64,000 nt of DNA from Annona cherimola (GCA_030490835.1 CM059972.1:91435137-91499136); one strand, 5' to 3'. Shown: positions 46,607-58,465, counted from the first letter of the stretch. Notes: generated by a model not told the origin, from the sequence alone. Numbers and translations: made by a program.

Positions 46607-48181
46607 TTAATTTTTCCCAAGTATTGGCACATTCGATTTGTCACTTTCTCTTTGCTCAAATGTGGAGTATCCAAGACTTCTTTTATTTGTTTGAGAGGTC
46701 ATGCTCAGAAACATTCTCACATTTTCTCCTGGATTAGAGAATTTAGCTAATGATTCATTCAATGATTCATTCTCCTTTTTTAATTTTTCCACTTCTTTCA
46801 AAAGCAAATCGTTTTCTTCTTTCAATTTTGTTGCTTTTTCTGCTAGTTTTCCATTTACAATAATAATGGAGTTACATTGTTGTCTCTTTAATGATAACTT
46901 ATTTCCTAGCTTTTTGATTTCCTCATATAATGAATCATATGCATGTTGTAATTCTTCTAATTCAGCACATTTGGGACATTCTTGAAAAGAAGAATAAGTA
47001 GATCGAGAATGGAAAATTTTGGAAGTTACCTCTTCATTACTTATGTACTTTGTTGAAGTAGTTTGTTCTTCCAAAACTTCCGTTGTGTTCAAACACAACA
47101 AATCTTCTTCTTGCTCAATTCGTGCCATGCAACATATTCTTGCACAATTTGCCGCATCAAAATCATCGGTTGAGGAGCTACTTGTTGATGAAGTTTCTTC
47201 GTTCACGTACATTCCTCTTCCCTTTGGCCTTTGGAATTTTCTGCTTTCATGTCTTTTCCTCCTTTCTTGTTGATCCTTTGATTTCTCTTCGGGTGTAGGA
47301 CATTGAACTTGCATATTTCCCATACCGCCGCATCTATAGCATTTTGTAGCCTCCTTCTTCTTCTCTTTTCGTGATCTCTCTTTGAAGTCTTTGAAGTTCT
47401 TCTCGTTTCTCACAAACTTTCGAAATCTGCGTGTGAGTAGAGCAATGTCTTCATCGTCATTGTGAGATGATGAGGTGGATTCATCCGAGTTGTGGATGAC
47501 TTTTAGTGCAATTGCTCTTTTTCCTTTGTGGTGATCTTCATTTCTTTTCTTGATTAGCTCATGTGACATTAGTGAGCTAATAAGGTCTTCTAGCTTCAAT
47601 GTGTTCAAGTCCTTTGCTTCTTCTATTTCAGTAATTTTCGGAGTCCATGATTCGGGTAGCGCCCTTAGAATCTTCATGACCTGCTCCGATTCAGAAATTG
47701 CTTTTCCAAGACCTTTCAAAGCATTAGTAATTTTAGAGAATCTATCAAACATTTTAAAAATATTTTCTATATCTAGCATTCTAAAGTTTTCCAACTCTCC
47801 AATCAAAATATTTCTCTTTGTCCCTTGGACTTGAGAAGTTCCTTCATATATAGATGTTAAAGTATCCCATATTTCTTTTGCGGTTAAACAAGAGAATACT
47901 CTATCATATTCGGAAGCCGTAAGAGTACAAAATAGTAAGTTCATAGCTTTAGCATTGCTCTTAACAGTTCTTACTTCCTCTTCGGTCCATTTGGAAGCTC
48001 TTTCATCAATAGGCAAGGTTACACCATCTTGGATTGCAATCCAAGAATCCATATCTGTAGCCATGATGAGTTGCTTCATACGAAGCTTCCAATAGCCGAA
48101 ATTGTTCTCATCAAACAATGTTGGCCTAGTAAAAGATTAGCCTTCTACAAATGCGGGAACGGAAGTCGATTGGGATGCCAT
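46607..48181 (-). pseudogene. E2 copy B gag, main part
   Basis: Initial ATG at 48179-48181, Gln-to-TAA at 48137-48139, then a 503-codon open segment (48118 to 46607). It differs from copy A at one residue that I can see (GTKRN here, GTRRN there). The zinc knuckle lacks His in the same way, and the same coiled coil is present. Confidence 0.88.
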
Positions 48182-48215
48182 ATTAAAAGATCTTTTTGGT
48201 ATAACTCAAAGACCT

Positions 48216-48227
48216 GCTCTAATACCA
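48216..48227 (-). promoter_or_regulatory. E2 copy B primer binding site
   Basis: Minus strand TGGTATTAGAGC, with the same C-to-T change as copy A. Confidence 0.85.
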
Positions 48228-48229
48228 CT

Positions 48230-50058
48230 TGTTGGTCCCGAGTTAATGGCAAATACCCAAGAGGGGAGGGGTGAATTCGGTAATTAAAAATTTACAATTT
48301 AAACAGAAACTTTACCCCGGATTAATCTAGTTCCCTTTATGAAGAAACAGAATGGAAAGCAATATAGTGTATAGAGCAGAAATAAACATCAACACACAGG
48401 ATTTTATAGTGGTTCGGGCAACCTCCCTACTCCACTCTTCCAAGCTCACACCTCTTGTGACTTGGGTTCCACTATGTATTCCGCGAATACAACTAGAGTC
48501 TCCGCTCTCTTCTAGATTCTAGCTCTAGGGGGCATATACAACCAGAGCCTCTGCTCTCTTCTAAATTCTAGCTCTATGGGGTATATACAACTACAGCACA
48601 AAGTAGGTGACGAGTTCCACTCCAATCACTCACTACTTTGCTTATACTTGATCTTAGTTACCCAAACTAAATCAAGTTCAATACAACAAGAAATAACAAA
48701 AGAAAGTTTCTACACGTTACTGTTGTGTAGACGCAGATTTGGCGCGGAGAAGAACTTGTAGTGTAGCCTCAGAGATTCAGCAAGCAGCTCTTGACAGTTT
48801 TGAAGCAAACTTCTTCTTCTAAATGTTGGCTTGATCACTTGAAGCTCTTGAAGATGGGAGTTATGCACAATTAATGATTCTCAGCTCCCCTCCTCGTTCA
48901 TATTGAATCCCTCTTATAATTGTGGAGGGAATCCGAACGTTTGGAGGTAGGTGGCGCGCATTTAATGCGCCAACGTTCAAAAATTTTCCGACCATTGCGA
49001 CCCAAGTCGCAGGTGGAGTCGACTTCGGATGCGACTTCGCCCAAGTCGCAGGTGGAGTCGACTTCGGATGCGACTTCGCCTGTTCGCAAATTTTTCAAGT
49101 TCCAGTCTGGGTCGACTTGGTCCTCGACTTGACCCAAGTCGCAGGTGGAGTCGACTTCTGGTGCGACTTCACCTTGACAGCTTGCTTGACGAACTTGAAA
49201 TCCTTGGAGATGACTTTCATCATTAGATTTTCTTCATATTGAATGTTCTCCCTTATATCTCTTTACATAAAATACCTTGGATTCCTTTTCTTGAGTTCTT
49301 GAGTACTTGAATCTTGGAATGCATTGCTTGCTTGAATTCCTTCATTGTTTGGAGACTCTTGATAATTCTCACATTTGATTTCATGTCTTGAGTCTTGAGT
49401 CTTTGAGTTGTCTTCTACCTTCATCTTCTTTTGAAACTCTTGAATCTACCATTGAGTTATCTTGATCTGCATGTTTTCGTATTGAAGTCGGAGTCGGAGT
49501 CGACTTCATCTGCGACTTCACCCAAGTCGCATGCGGAGTCGACTGGGGATGCGACTTCGGCAGCTCCTGTTCTTGGTTTCAACTCTGGACATAAATGACG
49601 CCTCCAAGTCGCTACCGGAGTCGACTTGGTCTGCGACTTCACCTCAAGTCGCAAGTGGAGTCGACTTGGGATACGACTTTGGCACCTCTCAGTCTTGATT
49701 TCAACTCTGGAAGAAAATGTCGTTTCGAAGTCGATGCTGGAGTCGACTTGGTCTGCGACTTCACCCAAGTCGCAAGCGGAGTCGACTTGGGATGCGACTT
49801 CGGTACTTCTCATTCTCGATTTCAACTCTGGAAGGGAATGACGTCTTGAAGTCGCTTCTTGAGTCGACTTGGGGATCGACTTGGCCTAAGTCGAACCCTG
49901 AGTCGACTTGGAAATCGACTTGACTTGCCATGCTTCATATTCTTCTAATTTATAACCTTAAGTCATTTCCACAAACATGTTAGTAACTAAAACTTAGTCA
50001 AATTAATTTGTTAATTATCAAAACATAGACTTGGCTTATTTTCCACATATTTCCAACA
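48230..50058 (-). repeat. E2 right LTR (5' LTR)
   Basis: 1829 bp, the only E2 LTR with an intact TGTTGGAAATATG start. It has private changes (GTAGCCTC, GCAAACTTC, CACAATTAATG, GATGACTTTC). GTCGAC arrays lie at 49000-49172 and 49486-49925, upstream (minus-strand sense) of the TATA-like site at 48912-48921. It is followed by TSD AAAAG. Confidence 0.92.
49486..49925 (-). repeat. U3 GTCGAC inverted-repeat array in E2 right LTR
   Basis: More than eight GTCGAC-centred units occur in 440 bp, alternating with CTCTGGAA...TTTC spacers. Equivalent arrays lie at 35316-35745 and 42400-42830. Spacing variants between LTRs show expansion and loss of units. Confidence 0.82.
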
Positions 50059-50063
50059 AAAAG

Positions 50064-50890
50064 GACTAGTGGGGCTGACCTTAATGTCGAGGGATGTGAA
50101 TCCTTCGTTAGAGCCGAGAGACCTTTCGTACAAATTAGAAAGAAGTAGGGGGAGATGATCCCATTTTCTACGACCTCTTATTACTCCAAAAGCCTCAGTC
50201 TTATATCCATTTAGCAAAATTAGTAGTTCAATATGCTAATACAGCTGAATATCCATCCCACAGACTTCTCATCAAAATTTACCTTTAGCATCACTTGCCA
50301 TAAATACTCCCATTTTATCTTATTATAGACTTTAAACATGTCCAAATATACTACCATCTCTTCTTTCCTGCCACTGCTTCTATTCATCATAAATTCAAAT
50401 GATGAAGAGCTTCGAAGGCTATCATTATGCTATTCGTGATTAACTTGCCTAGTATAAAAGCACTATGCTCTTTTAAAATCAAGCCATGGAGGTAACATTT
50501 CAACATGTTAACTAGCATCTTGGCTATGGTTTTGGATATTACATTATATAGGCTGGTTGGTCTAAAATCAAACACCCTAATTGTACCTTTTTCCTTGGAA
50601 TTAGTATAATGTCTATGTTGTTTATTTTCCTCATAAGAGCTTGTCACTACAAGTGGAAGACTCGTTCAAGAATTCTTGATAGACTTCAACCATTTGTTCC
50701 CCCTGTATCCCATTTTTTTTTATAAAATCCTAAAAGCATACAATTAGATTCGAAAGCTTTCATTAGGTGCATGCCTTTCATAGCCTTTAGTATCACATCT
50801 CTTTCAACTACCCTTATTAGTTGTCGATCATCTTCCATAGAGAAGCATGCATGAATTTTCTTAATTACTTTATATATATCATTTTGCCTT
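50064..50890 (-). pseudogene. LINE reverse transcriptase, upstream half (right of E2)
   Basis: Minus-strand translation gives plant L1 RT in order. VVERDVILKAMKGMH is near 50740-50830, then FDFRPTSLYNVISKTIAKM and EHSAFILGKLITNSIMIAFE (50387-50647). Next come KVYNKIKWEYLWQVMLKV and NFDEKSVGWIFSCIS (about 50230-50330), and LNGYKTEAFGVIRG with LGSNEGF up to the E2 edge. Several stops and frameshifts are present. The next RT block lies at 34056 on the other side of E2. Confidence 0.7.
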
Positions 50891-52012
50891 TCTAACCTAA
50901 ATATCTACTAGAAAATGGAAATAAGAAATAACTAACCTCTCTTTTTCCTCTGTTTTTGAGACTATGCAATTGTTATCATCTTGTAAAATTTAAATTTTTT
51001 ATATTTATTTAATATATTTAGTATTTTATTTTTATTTTTAAAAATAAAATAAATACTAAATAAAATTTAAAATTTATCAAATTTCATGACATAAAATATC
51101 TAAGCAATGCAAGCACATGTAAAAAAATTTGTAAATATTATCTTAGCAACTTAGGTGAAATTGACTAGGAGTGGACCCGAGGCGAGTCATACCAAACTAG
51201 GATCCACCTAACGTTAACCTTACTTTTTAAAAATTTTATTTAAACCCATTTTTATATCAAGTTGGGACAAGATTTATTTGACCATCATCTTTTTTCAATA
51301 GATCTCAGGACAAATATTGGGTTAATCTTAATATTATAGATTAGGTAAAAAATGCTTTGGTGTTTGCTTAGCTGATGTTGTTTTACAAGTTGATTGCAAT
51401 TCATTGAAGGTTATTTAATGTATATGTGGGTTGAAATTGAAATCATTCATTCGCATGTTTCTTATGAATTCTTGTTTTTTTGGCTCTTATTTAACATTGT
51501 TAAATTGTCCTTTTTCCTTTTTTAGGTATATATTTTTGTTTCATAGGGTAGATTTCTTATAAATGAAAGATTCGATATTATACAATCATTATATGAATAA
51601 ATTATCTATTTTACTTAGAAATTATCATCTACCTATGGGAATTACCTAGCAAATATATATTATAATTTTTTAGAAATATTGTTTATTTTGATTTGATCAA
51701 AGTATTATGAAATATCCATGAATTCTCTTAAATGTACATGATATGCTATTTTAAACAAGCTCTATATAACCAGGCTATATAGAAGTAATTCCATATAACC
51801 CTTCTATTTTTGAGATGTTAATTATTAATGCAAAATTTAATTCATTCATTGTATTTAATATAATTTATTTAGCTAAGAGATAAAGCTTCATACAAATCAA
51901 ATATGTGCATGGGTCATATTCGCTCAAAATAGGTAAATTTATATGTAAATTAGGAAAAATGCTCAGATTCATTCACATATGTATTACAATATAATAATAG
52001 TTTATAAACATT
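50891..52012. other. Intergenic AT-rich sequence, no gene seen
   Basis: No ORF, LTR or TIR recognised. There is a local palindrome around 51010-51065 (TTTATTTTTA/TAAAAATAAA). Confidence 0.5.
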
Positions 52013-52303
52013 GGGTGTGTTTTGGGAAGTGAAAAAACTTTTGAATCAAAATCTTTTGGTGTAAAAATTATCAAAATAAAAAAATGATATGATATGATGG
52101 GAGTAATGATGAGGAATAAAGAAAATAAAGTTAAAATAGATAGATTAGTTATATGGATAGTTTTGTAGAAATGATTAAAAAATATGATAGTTTGTATTGG
52201 AAGATGTGAAGAAATAATTAAAATTTTGGGTGGTTGTGAATAGTGAAAAGTTTTAATTTGAAAAGTTTTGGAATAAAAGTTTTATTGAAAGCTAAACACA
52301 CCC
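52013..52303 (+). mobile_element. Tourist/PIF-Harbinger-type MITE
   Basis: GGGTGTGTTTTGGG ... GCTAAACACACCC with ATT duplications on both sides (52010-52012, 52304-52306). Confidence 0.8.
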
Positions 52304-52306
52304 ATT

Positions 52307-54358
52307 ATATCTACATAGTTTGATATTTTAGATAGTCTAGATATTTAACATATGATTAAAATTGATAATTATTATTAAATCATTTTATTATATGGATTTT
52401 ACACCTTTTTAGATTGGCCCATTAAAATAACATTAAATAAACAAAAAAAGTTCCGATAATAATACAAGCAAATGATAAATATAATAACTATAGAGGATTT
52501 TCCATTAATTGTTAATATATTAAAATTGAATAGGAGTTACACAAAAGAGTTTCATAGAAGCATTCCCCATTTTAAACTATCCATTTTTAAGGACACCAGC
52601 ACACAGTTCAAAGGAAAATTACAATCTCAATAATAAAAAATTTCTTTTCCATATACTTTATATGTTCTTTTTTTATTTTTATATTTACAATTCGACCTAA
52701 GTACATATTACAATCCTAACTCTAAAGTTGTAAATTTCATAATATTACTACCAAAGTAGATATGAAGAAATTCCTCTGGTCCTTCCGGTACTTAAAGCCT
52801 AGACCTCTCACACGCTATTGTATGTTCTTGATTCTAATTTATTGTCCAGATACTGAGATACAATATAGATATCTAATTAAGCTATTGGTAATTTATTGCT
52901 AATACTTGGCGGGTGGATCACAGTTGAATTGACGGATTTTCTACATTTTAACGTCAATTCAAGGATGTAAGGAAATCTCATAATTATCTTATGGTCGGAA
53001 AACAGATGCCCCCAAAGACTTGGAAAAGATTGAACAAAAGGTATTTTAATATTGATACGGCATACGACATTGATTTACTCTGTTGTAATTCAATTTGATT
53101 ACAGCCAGAACACCTATATACAATTGGCAAAGCCAGCAACTCAATTTATGAAGCCTGACTTCAACTTTAGGAGGGTTGAAACTTTTTTTAAAAAAAATCA
53201 TTAGCAGACAAAATATTATATTTTACCAATTTAACCCAAAATATTTTACAAGTCACCTTCATGATGAAATGAAAATTCAATCGATGACATCATTTAAGAT
53301 TATTTCACATCATTTTAGGAGGGCTCATCTTCATGATGAAACGAAAATTCAATCGATTACATCATTTAAGATTATTTAATATTGTATTATGTTAACAAAA
53401 ATTTATTTCAATTAGAGCCTTCACAAATCGTACTTTCTCGAAAGAATATAAAATCATGTATAAATAATTAAAAAATACTTAGATCATTCACAAATGAATT
53501 ATAATATTACAATAATTTATAGAGTAATTAATCTATATTTTTAAATATTTATACATTCTAGACGATAAATTAACGGATTTGAAATTAATATATAAATCGA
53601 AAAATTATCACATTGATTTTAAACTTTTTTGAATGATATCATGCAAATATTTGCTTCAAAAAACTTACTTTTTTATTAAGCAAATAACTTTAAGTATAAT
53701 GGCAAAAAGTGAATTACTTCATCATTGACATAAGAGGTTCCATGGATAATTATTAGACTAATTATATTTACCATCTACCTTAGGCATAATAATAGGTCAA
53801 TAATTCAATCCAACCAGTGAGTGGACTTATTTTTAACTTTTTTGACAAATATAATTCTTTAGTTTTTACTACCAATTTAAATATTTATTTTATTGACGCC
53901 ATTTTTTTCTTTATATCACCAAGAAATCACTTTCATTAAAATCTGATATTTGGTAAAAGTTAACATCTTTTTTAGAATGAATACATAACTTTCAAATTTT
54001 TCAAAATGTGTCATACATCTATAAGAAATACATATGGATAAATACGATAAATGATTAAACTTTGATAAAAATAAATTTTAAAATAAAAAAATAGAAGACC
54101 GTATGGACACCTGTAGTCATTTCACATTTTACTATAAACAAGCAACAATAGTAACGTATTAAAATGCTTCACATGAACCTGCAATAAAAATAATTAATGA
54201 AGATGTAACACAATACACGCGTGTAAAGATTTTCTACAAATTCTGCAGTTGACTGCCTATACAAAAAGATTATGATACTGTTCATGTTTTTAAAATTTTT
54301 CTCATGAAGAGTATTTAAAATTTATGGGTGTATATATATATATATATATATTTTTCTT
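52307..54358. other. Intergenic AT-rich sequence, no gene seen
   Basis: No credible coding sequence. It includes the short tandem repeat at 53257-53377 and a (TA)n run at about 54330-54350. Confidence 0.5.
53257..53377. repeat. Two-copy direct repeat, 72-bp spacing
   Basis: CTTCATGATGAAA-GAAAATTCAATCGAT-ACATCATTTAAGATTATTT occurs at 53257-53305 and 53329-53377, with two or three mismatches. Confidence 0.8.
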
Positions 54359-54363
54359 CTAAT

Positions 54364-55960
54364 GGTTGGAAACATGTGGAAAATAAGCCAAGTCTATGTT
54401 TTGATGATTAACAAATCAATTTGAGTAAGTTTTGGTTATTAACATGTTTGTGGAAATGATTAAAGGTTATAAAATTGAAGAATATGAAGCATGGCAAGTC
54501 AAGTCGATTTCCAAGTCGACTCAGGCATCGACTTAGGCCAAGTCGATCCCCAAGTCGACTCCAGCAGCGACTTCAAGACGTCATTTTCGTCCAGAGTTGA
54601 AATCAAGAATGAGAGCTACCGAAGTCGCATCCCAAGTAGACTTCGCATGTGACTTGGGTGAAGTCGCAGACTAAGTCGACTCCGGCATGGACTCCAATCG
54701 GACAGGGCAGAAACTTCAGAAGTCAAGTCGGGGACTAGGTCGATTTCAAGGTAGACTTGAGTCAAGTTGAAGACCAAGTCGACTTAGATATTCGACTTGG
54801 AACATATGAAGACTAATCCAAGTCCAAAGCAAGCAAGATGCATGAATTCAACCATTCTAATCAAAATATATATTGAACTTATTCATGCATATATTCAAGA
54901 ATTCAATGATTCAAAGTTTGCAAGTCACGAAGCTAAAAGGACATCAAGCTAGGATGATTATACTAAGTTGCAAAGATATAATTAAAGGAAGAACAACCAA
55001 ACATGAAGAAATTCAAGCAAGCAAGGCACTATAAAGAACTTCAAGTTCAACTAGCAAGCTGAAGAAGTGAAGTCGTACCCGAAGTCGACTTCACCTGCGA
55101 CTTGGGTCAAGTCGAGGACCAAGTCGACCCAGACTGGAACTTGAAAAAGTTGCGGACAGGCGAAGTCACACCCGAAGTCGACTCCATCTGCGACTTGGGT
55201 GAAGTCGCACTCGAAGTCGACTCCACCTGCGACTTGGGTCGCAACGGTCGGAAAGTTTTCGAACGTTGGCGCATTAAATGCACGCCACCTCCCTCCAAAC
55301 GTTCGGATTCCCTCGTAAATTATATAAGGCATTCAATATGAACGAAGAGGGTAGCTGAGAAATCATTGAATGAGTATAACTCTCATCTCTAAAAGCATTA
55401 AGTGATCAAGCCATCATATAGAAGAAGAACTCCTCTTTCAAACTGCCAAGAGCTGCTTGCTGAATCATTAAGCCTACGTTACAAGTTCTTCTCTGCACCA
55501 AATCTGCCTCTACACAACAGTAACTGTAGAAACTCTCTTTTGTTATTTATTGTTGTATTGAACTTGATTTAGTTTGGGTAACTAAGATAAGTGTAAGTAA
55601 AGTAGTGTGTGATTGGAGTGAAACTCGTCACCTACTTGTGCTGTGAATTGTTGATGCCCCCTAGAGCTGGAATCTAGAAGAGAGCAGTGACTCTAGCTGT
55701 ATTTGTGAAATACATAGTGGAACTCAAGTCACAAGAGGTGTGAGCTTGGAAGAATGGAGTAGGGAAGGTTGCTCGAACCACTATAAAATCTTATTTGTTG
55801 ATATTTATTTCTGCTCTCTGCACTATATTGTTTTCCATTTGTTTCTTCATAAAAGGGGACTAGATTAATCTGGAGTAAAGTTTCTGTTTAAGTTGAAAAA
55901 TTTTAAATACCCAATTCACCCCTCCCCTCTTGGGTAATTGTCATTAACTCGGGACCAACA
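54364..55960 (+). mobile_element. Solo Sirevirus-type LTR
   Basis: A single LTR of the E1/E2 family, 1597 bp, from GGTTGGAAACATG (first base changed) to GGGACCAACA. CTAAT duplications are at 54359-54363 and 55961-55965. TATA box at 55321-55327 and GTCGAC arrays at 54497-54800 and 55066-55250. With no internal region and a TSD, it is the product of LTR-LTR deletion, the reciprocal type of event to E2. Confidence 0.9.
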
Positions 55961-55964
55961 CTAA

Positions 55965-56260
55965 TGTGTGTCGGAGAAATGATAAAATTTTTGGACAAAA
56001 TTTTTTTATTTAGAAGAAAATGATATGATATGACAAAAGTAATGATAAAAAAAAAGAAAATAATGTTAAAATAAATATGTTAGTTATTTTGTTAGTTGTG
56101 TAAAAATGATCAAAAGTAGAACGATTATATATAAATATATAAAAAATAATTAAAAATAGAATAATTATGAATGGTAAAAAGTTTTAGATTAAAAAATATT
56201 TTGAAAAATGTTCAGATTAAAAAGTTTTAGCTTGAAAAGTTTTTCTTATAACCATGCCCC
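55965..56260 (+). mobile_element. Tourist/PIF-Harbinger-type MITE next to the solo LTR
   Basis: It opens TGTGTGTCGGAGAAATGATAAAATTTTTG (family end decayed) and ends CCATGCCCC followed by TAA. The body matches the family. Its left TAA is part of the CTAAT target of the solo LTR, so the retroelement hit the very edge of this MITE. Confidence 0.7.
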
Positions 56261-56365
56261 TAAATTAAACTCGTACTTCTAAACCAACTGGTTTTGAAAG
56301 TCCAAGAAAAATATATACATTTAATAAATTATAAAATTTAACGTATAAATTAAATAATTTGAACT

Positions 56366-56745
56366 GCTCTAGTGCACTCCAGTGCACTTAGCTTAGGTGC
56401 ATTTGAGTATATTTAACCTTTTTTTAATATTTTTTAAAATCTTTTTATATAAATGTTAATCTATGTATATTTAACGTGTGTATCAATTTTTATCATTTTT
56501 AAAAATTTGTAAATTTTTTTGGATTTTTTAAAATTAATGACAATTTTGTAATTTATAAATTAAGAAATATCACTAATTTTAAAAATTATAAAAAATATTT
56601 ATAAATCTCCAAAAATAGTAAAACTTAATACACATGTTAAATATACCTAGATTAATGGTTATATAAAAAGATTTTTAAAAATATAAAAAATAAATTTTTT
56701 TCACCCGTGTCTACCCAAGCTAAGTTTGCTAGAGTGCATTTAGAA
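56366..56745. mobile_element. Foldback MITE-like element FB1
   Basis: TIR-like ends CTCTAGTGCACTCC and GCTAGAGTGCATTTAG, with AGCTTAGGTGC mirrored by ACCCAAGCT. The whole length is nearly self-complementary, with ATATTTAACGTGTGTATCAA facing ACACATGTTAAATATA. Related copies are at 62608-63290 and 63313-63652. Confidence 0.65.
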
Positions 56746-57050
56746 AAGTTACAAACTAAAAACACGAAAAGATATATGGCCAACGGGATCATTACCGACT
56801 AAGAATCGTCAACACACTCGCGGAGACATATCTGACACACATTTTTTGATTAGTTTGCACAATCTTCCTCGCGACGAGAGAAAAGCCAGCGGTTACACTT
56901 ACACAACGAGATTTACACACGTGCGGCATGCCCACAAGCCAAAATTACAAAAGAGCAAACCATGCATTTGTAGCAACGACAACATGATCGCTCGATCGAT
57001 GATCATGACCACTCCAGTCCACGTCGGACACTATCATAACATGTATCCAA

Positions 57051-58175
57051 TCAGACGGTGTAGATGACCACAAAGCAAGGAAGGACAGCCCTCGGATTAA
57101 AAACCAGAAGCTCCTCTTCCCCATTATCTGGCCTACCTTTGTGGGCCCCCCCTCCTCCCGAAGAAACCAGCAAGGAATCGAATCCCCCGCTCTCCTTCTC
57201 GTCTCCGCAACCGTCGCCCTCTCTCGCCACCCTCCCTGCCACCACCCTGCAAACCAGCATCGCCCTTCCCACCTTCATGTACGCGAACTCCTGCTCCATC
57301 TCCTCCGGAATCGACTCGTGTGCCCTCCGGCTGCTCCCCATCGTTGCAATCCCGTCCAGCTTCGCTGAGAATCCCCTCCTGATGATACCACACACGCTGC
57401 AGAACTCGCCCCCGCAAACCCCGCCGCCGCCCACCTCCTCCCCAAGCGAGCACATGAACGTCGAGCATTGGAATCGCAGCAGCTCGTTCCCGTCCACGAC
57501 GCACCTCTCGTTCCATCGTCTTACTTCGCCGCCGCTTCTGGAGGATTTCATCTTCACTGAATCTCGGTACTCTTCGAACCGGGACAGGATTTTTGGGCTG
57601 CTGTGGATTTTGAGGATGCGGCGGATTTGCGGCTGCTTGCCCTCCTTCGGATTGTTGATCCAGCCAGATTGGAAGATGATCCGGACGATGTTGGCGGCGG
57701 TGTCGCCGTCGCGGAGCTCCGAAACGGCGTGTTTGGTGGACTGATGGATTTCTAAATTTTGGGTCTTGTGGAAGATTTCTCCGCAAGTGGGGCAAGGGAA
57801 GACGTCGGTCCGGATGATGGCGAAGGAACTGGAGCTGTTTGGAAGCGAATCTGGTGATAGTAGTTCGGATTCAGCTGAGGATGAACTGAAGGATCTCTTG
57901 TGAGAAACACCGGGAGGGGGTGGCGCGTCGCATCTCTTGGACGATTGATCATGCCGCGGCCTTTTGAAGGAGAAGATTGGCTTCAGATATGGCCATGGAT
58001 TGAGAAAGGAGAGAGTAGTTGTGTGAGTTCTGGGGGGAGGAGGTGAGGAGGGGAGCTTGCGGAGCTTTCTCTTCTTGGTTCGGGGAGTTTTAGGAGGGAA
58101 GAGAAAGCAGCCCAAATGGAAGAGGAGGAGAAAAAGGGAGAGGAAGGTGTTGAAGAAGGAGGTTTTGGAAGGCAT
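57051..58175 (-). CDS. C2H2-type zinc-finger protein, single exon
   Basis: A 374-residue ORF with no intron, in a GC-rich island. It matches a plant family of single C2H2-finger proteins. The finger is FPCPTCGEIFHKTQNLEIHQ plus STKH: C128, C131, H144, H149 (C-X2-C-X12-H-X4-H). The family core follows: HAVSELRDGDTAANIVRIIF (149-168), ILSRFEEYRDSVK (196-208), DGNELLRFQCSTFMCSLG (228-245) and CSVCGIIRRGF (259-269). A PARP-like C-terminus carries AHESIPEEM, GRAMLVCRVVAGRV (303-316) and LVFNPRAVLPCFVVIY (357-372). Residues 7-27 are strongly hydrophobic, then basic (KTPRTKKRKLRK), so membrane anchoring or a signal-anchor is possible; the rest before the finger is Ser/Pro-rich. Exact role unknown; nuclear or membrane location not settled. 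The Met at 58173-58175 is the first in frame and precedes the conserved hydrophobic segment. Confidence 0.9.
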   Translation of the reverse strand: MPSKTSFFNTFLSLFLLLFHLGCFLFPPKTPRTKKRKLRKLPSSPPPPRTHTTTLSFLNPWPYLKPIFSFKRPRHDQSSKRCDAPPPPGVSHKRSFSSSSAESELLSPDSLPNSSSSFAIIRTDVFPCPTCGEIFHKTQNLEIHQSTKHAVSELRDGDTAANIVRIIFQSGWINNPKEGKQPQIRRILKIHSSPKILSRFEEYRDSVKMKSSRSGGEVRRWNERCVVDGNELLRFQCSTFMCSLGEEVGGGGVCGGEFCSVCGIIRRGFSAKLDGIATMGSSRRAHESIPEEMEQEFAYMKVGRAMLVCRVVAGRVAREGDGCGDEKESGGFDSLLVSSGGGGAHKGRPDNGEEELLVFNPRAVLPCFVVIYTV

Positions 58176-58465
58176 GGCTGGTGTAGAGGGGGATGGAAAT
58201 GAAGGGCGAGATGGAGGGAATTATGAAGAAGCGGAGGTAGAAGGAAGGAGAGAGAGGAGAAGGTGGTGAGAATGATAAGGGGGAGTGGAAATGGTGGTGG
58301 GGTTTGGATTAAAAAAAAAAAAAGTAGGTGGGGTCTCGGAAGAAAGAAAAAGAAAGCAAGCCATCTGTCGGCGTCCCGGACCCGTCGGTGGAGAAATTCA
58401 CCGGTGCCTGTGCTGTGAACCTGTGACTGTACCTCGCATGTAAAAAAGCCCTATCGTTGACTTCA
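58176..58465 (-). promoter_or_regulatory. Probable 5' UTR and promoter-proximal region of the zinc-finger gene
   Basis: On the minus strand the 130 bp before the ATG are strongly CT-rich (TTCTCTCTCC-like runs), followed outward by a T13 tract (58309-58322). CT-rich leaders are common in plant genes. No clear TATA box was found, so the start site is not placed. Confidence 0.4.

Larger units (their letters stand above)
34061..50058 (-). mobile_element. E2: tandem-dimer Sirevirus-type copia element (three LTRs, two internal regions)
   Basis: One insertion bounded by AAAAG contains LTRs at 34061-35877, 41146-42961 and 48230-50058. They enclose internal regions of 5268 bp (35878-41145 and 42962-48229) repeated at a 7084-bp offset with no indel between them. 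The same family as E1 by LTR, PBS, gag, pol and PPT sequence. Both internal copies share all disabling lesions, so the duplication happened after decay. The middle LTR is recombinant. Orientation is minus throughout. Confidence 0.93.

Noticed and set aside
34061..50058. Two independent Sirevirus insertions in tandem
   Set aside because: There is one target duplication for the whole block, shared lesions and a chimeric middle LTR. All three favour unequal recombination of one insertion.
57064..57795. 226- and 220-codon ORFs overlapping the zinc-finger gene
   Set aside because: They are frame shadows of the GC-rich real gene and have no conserved motifs.
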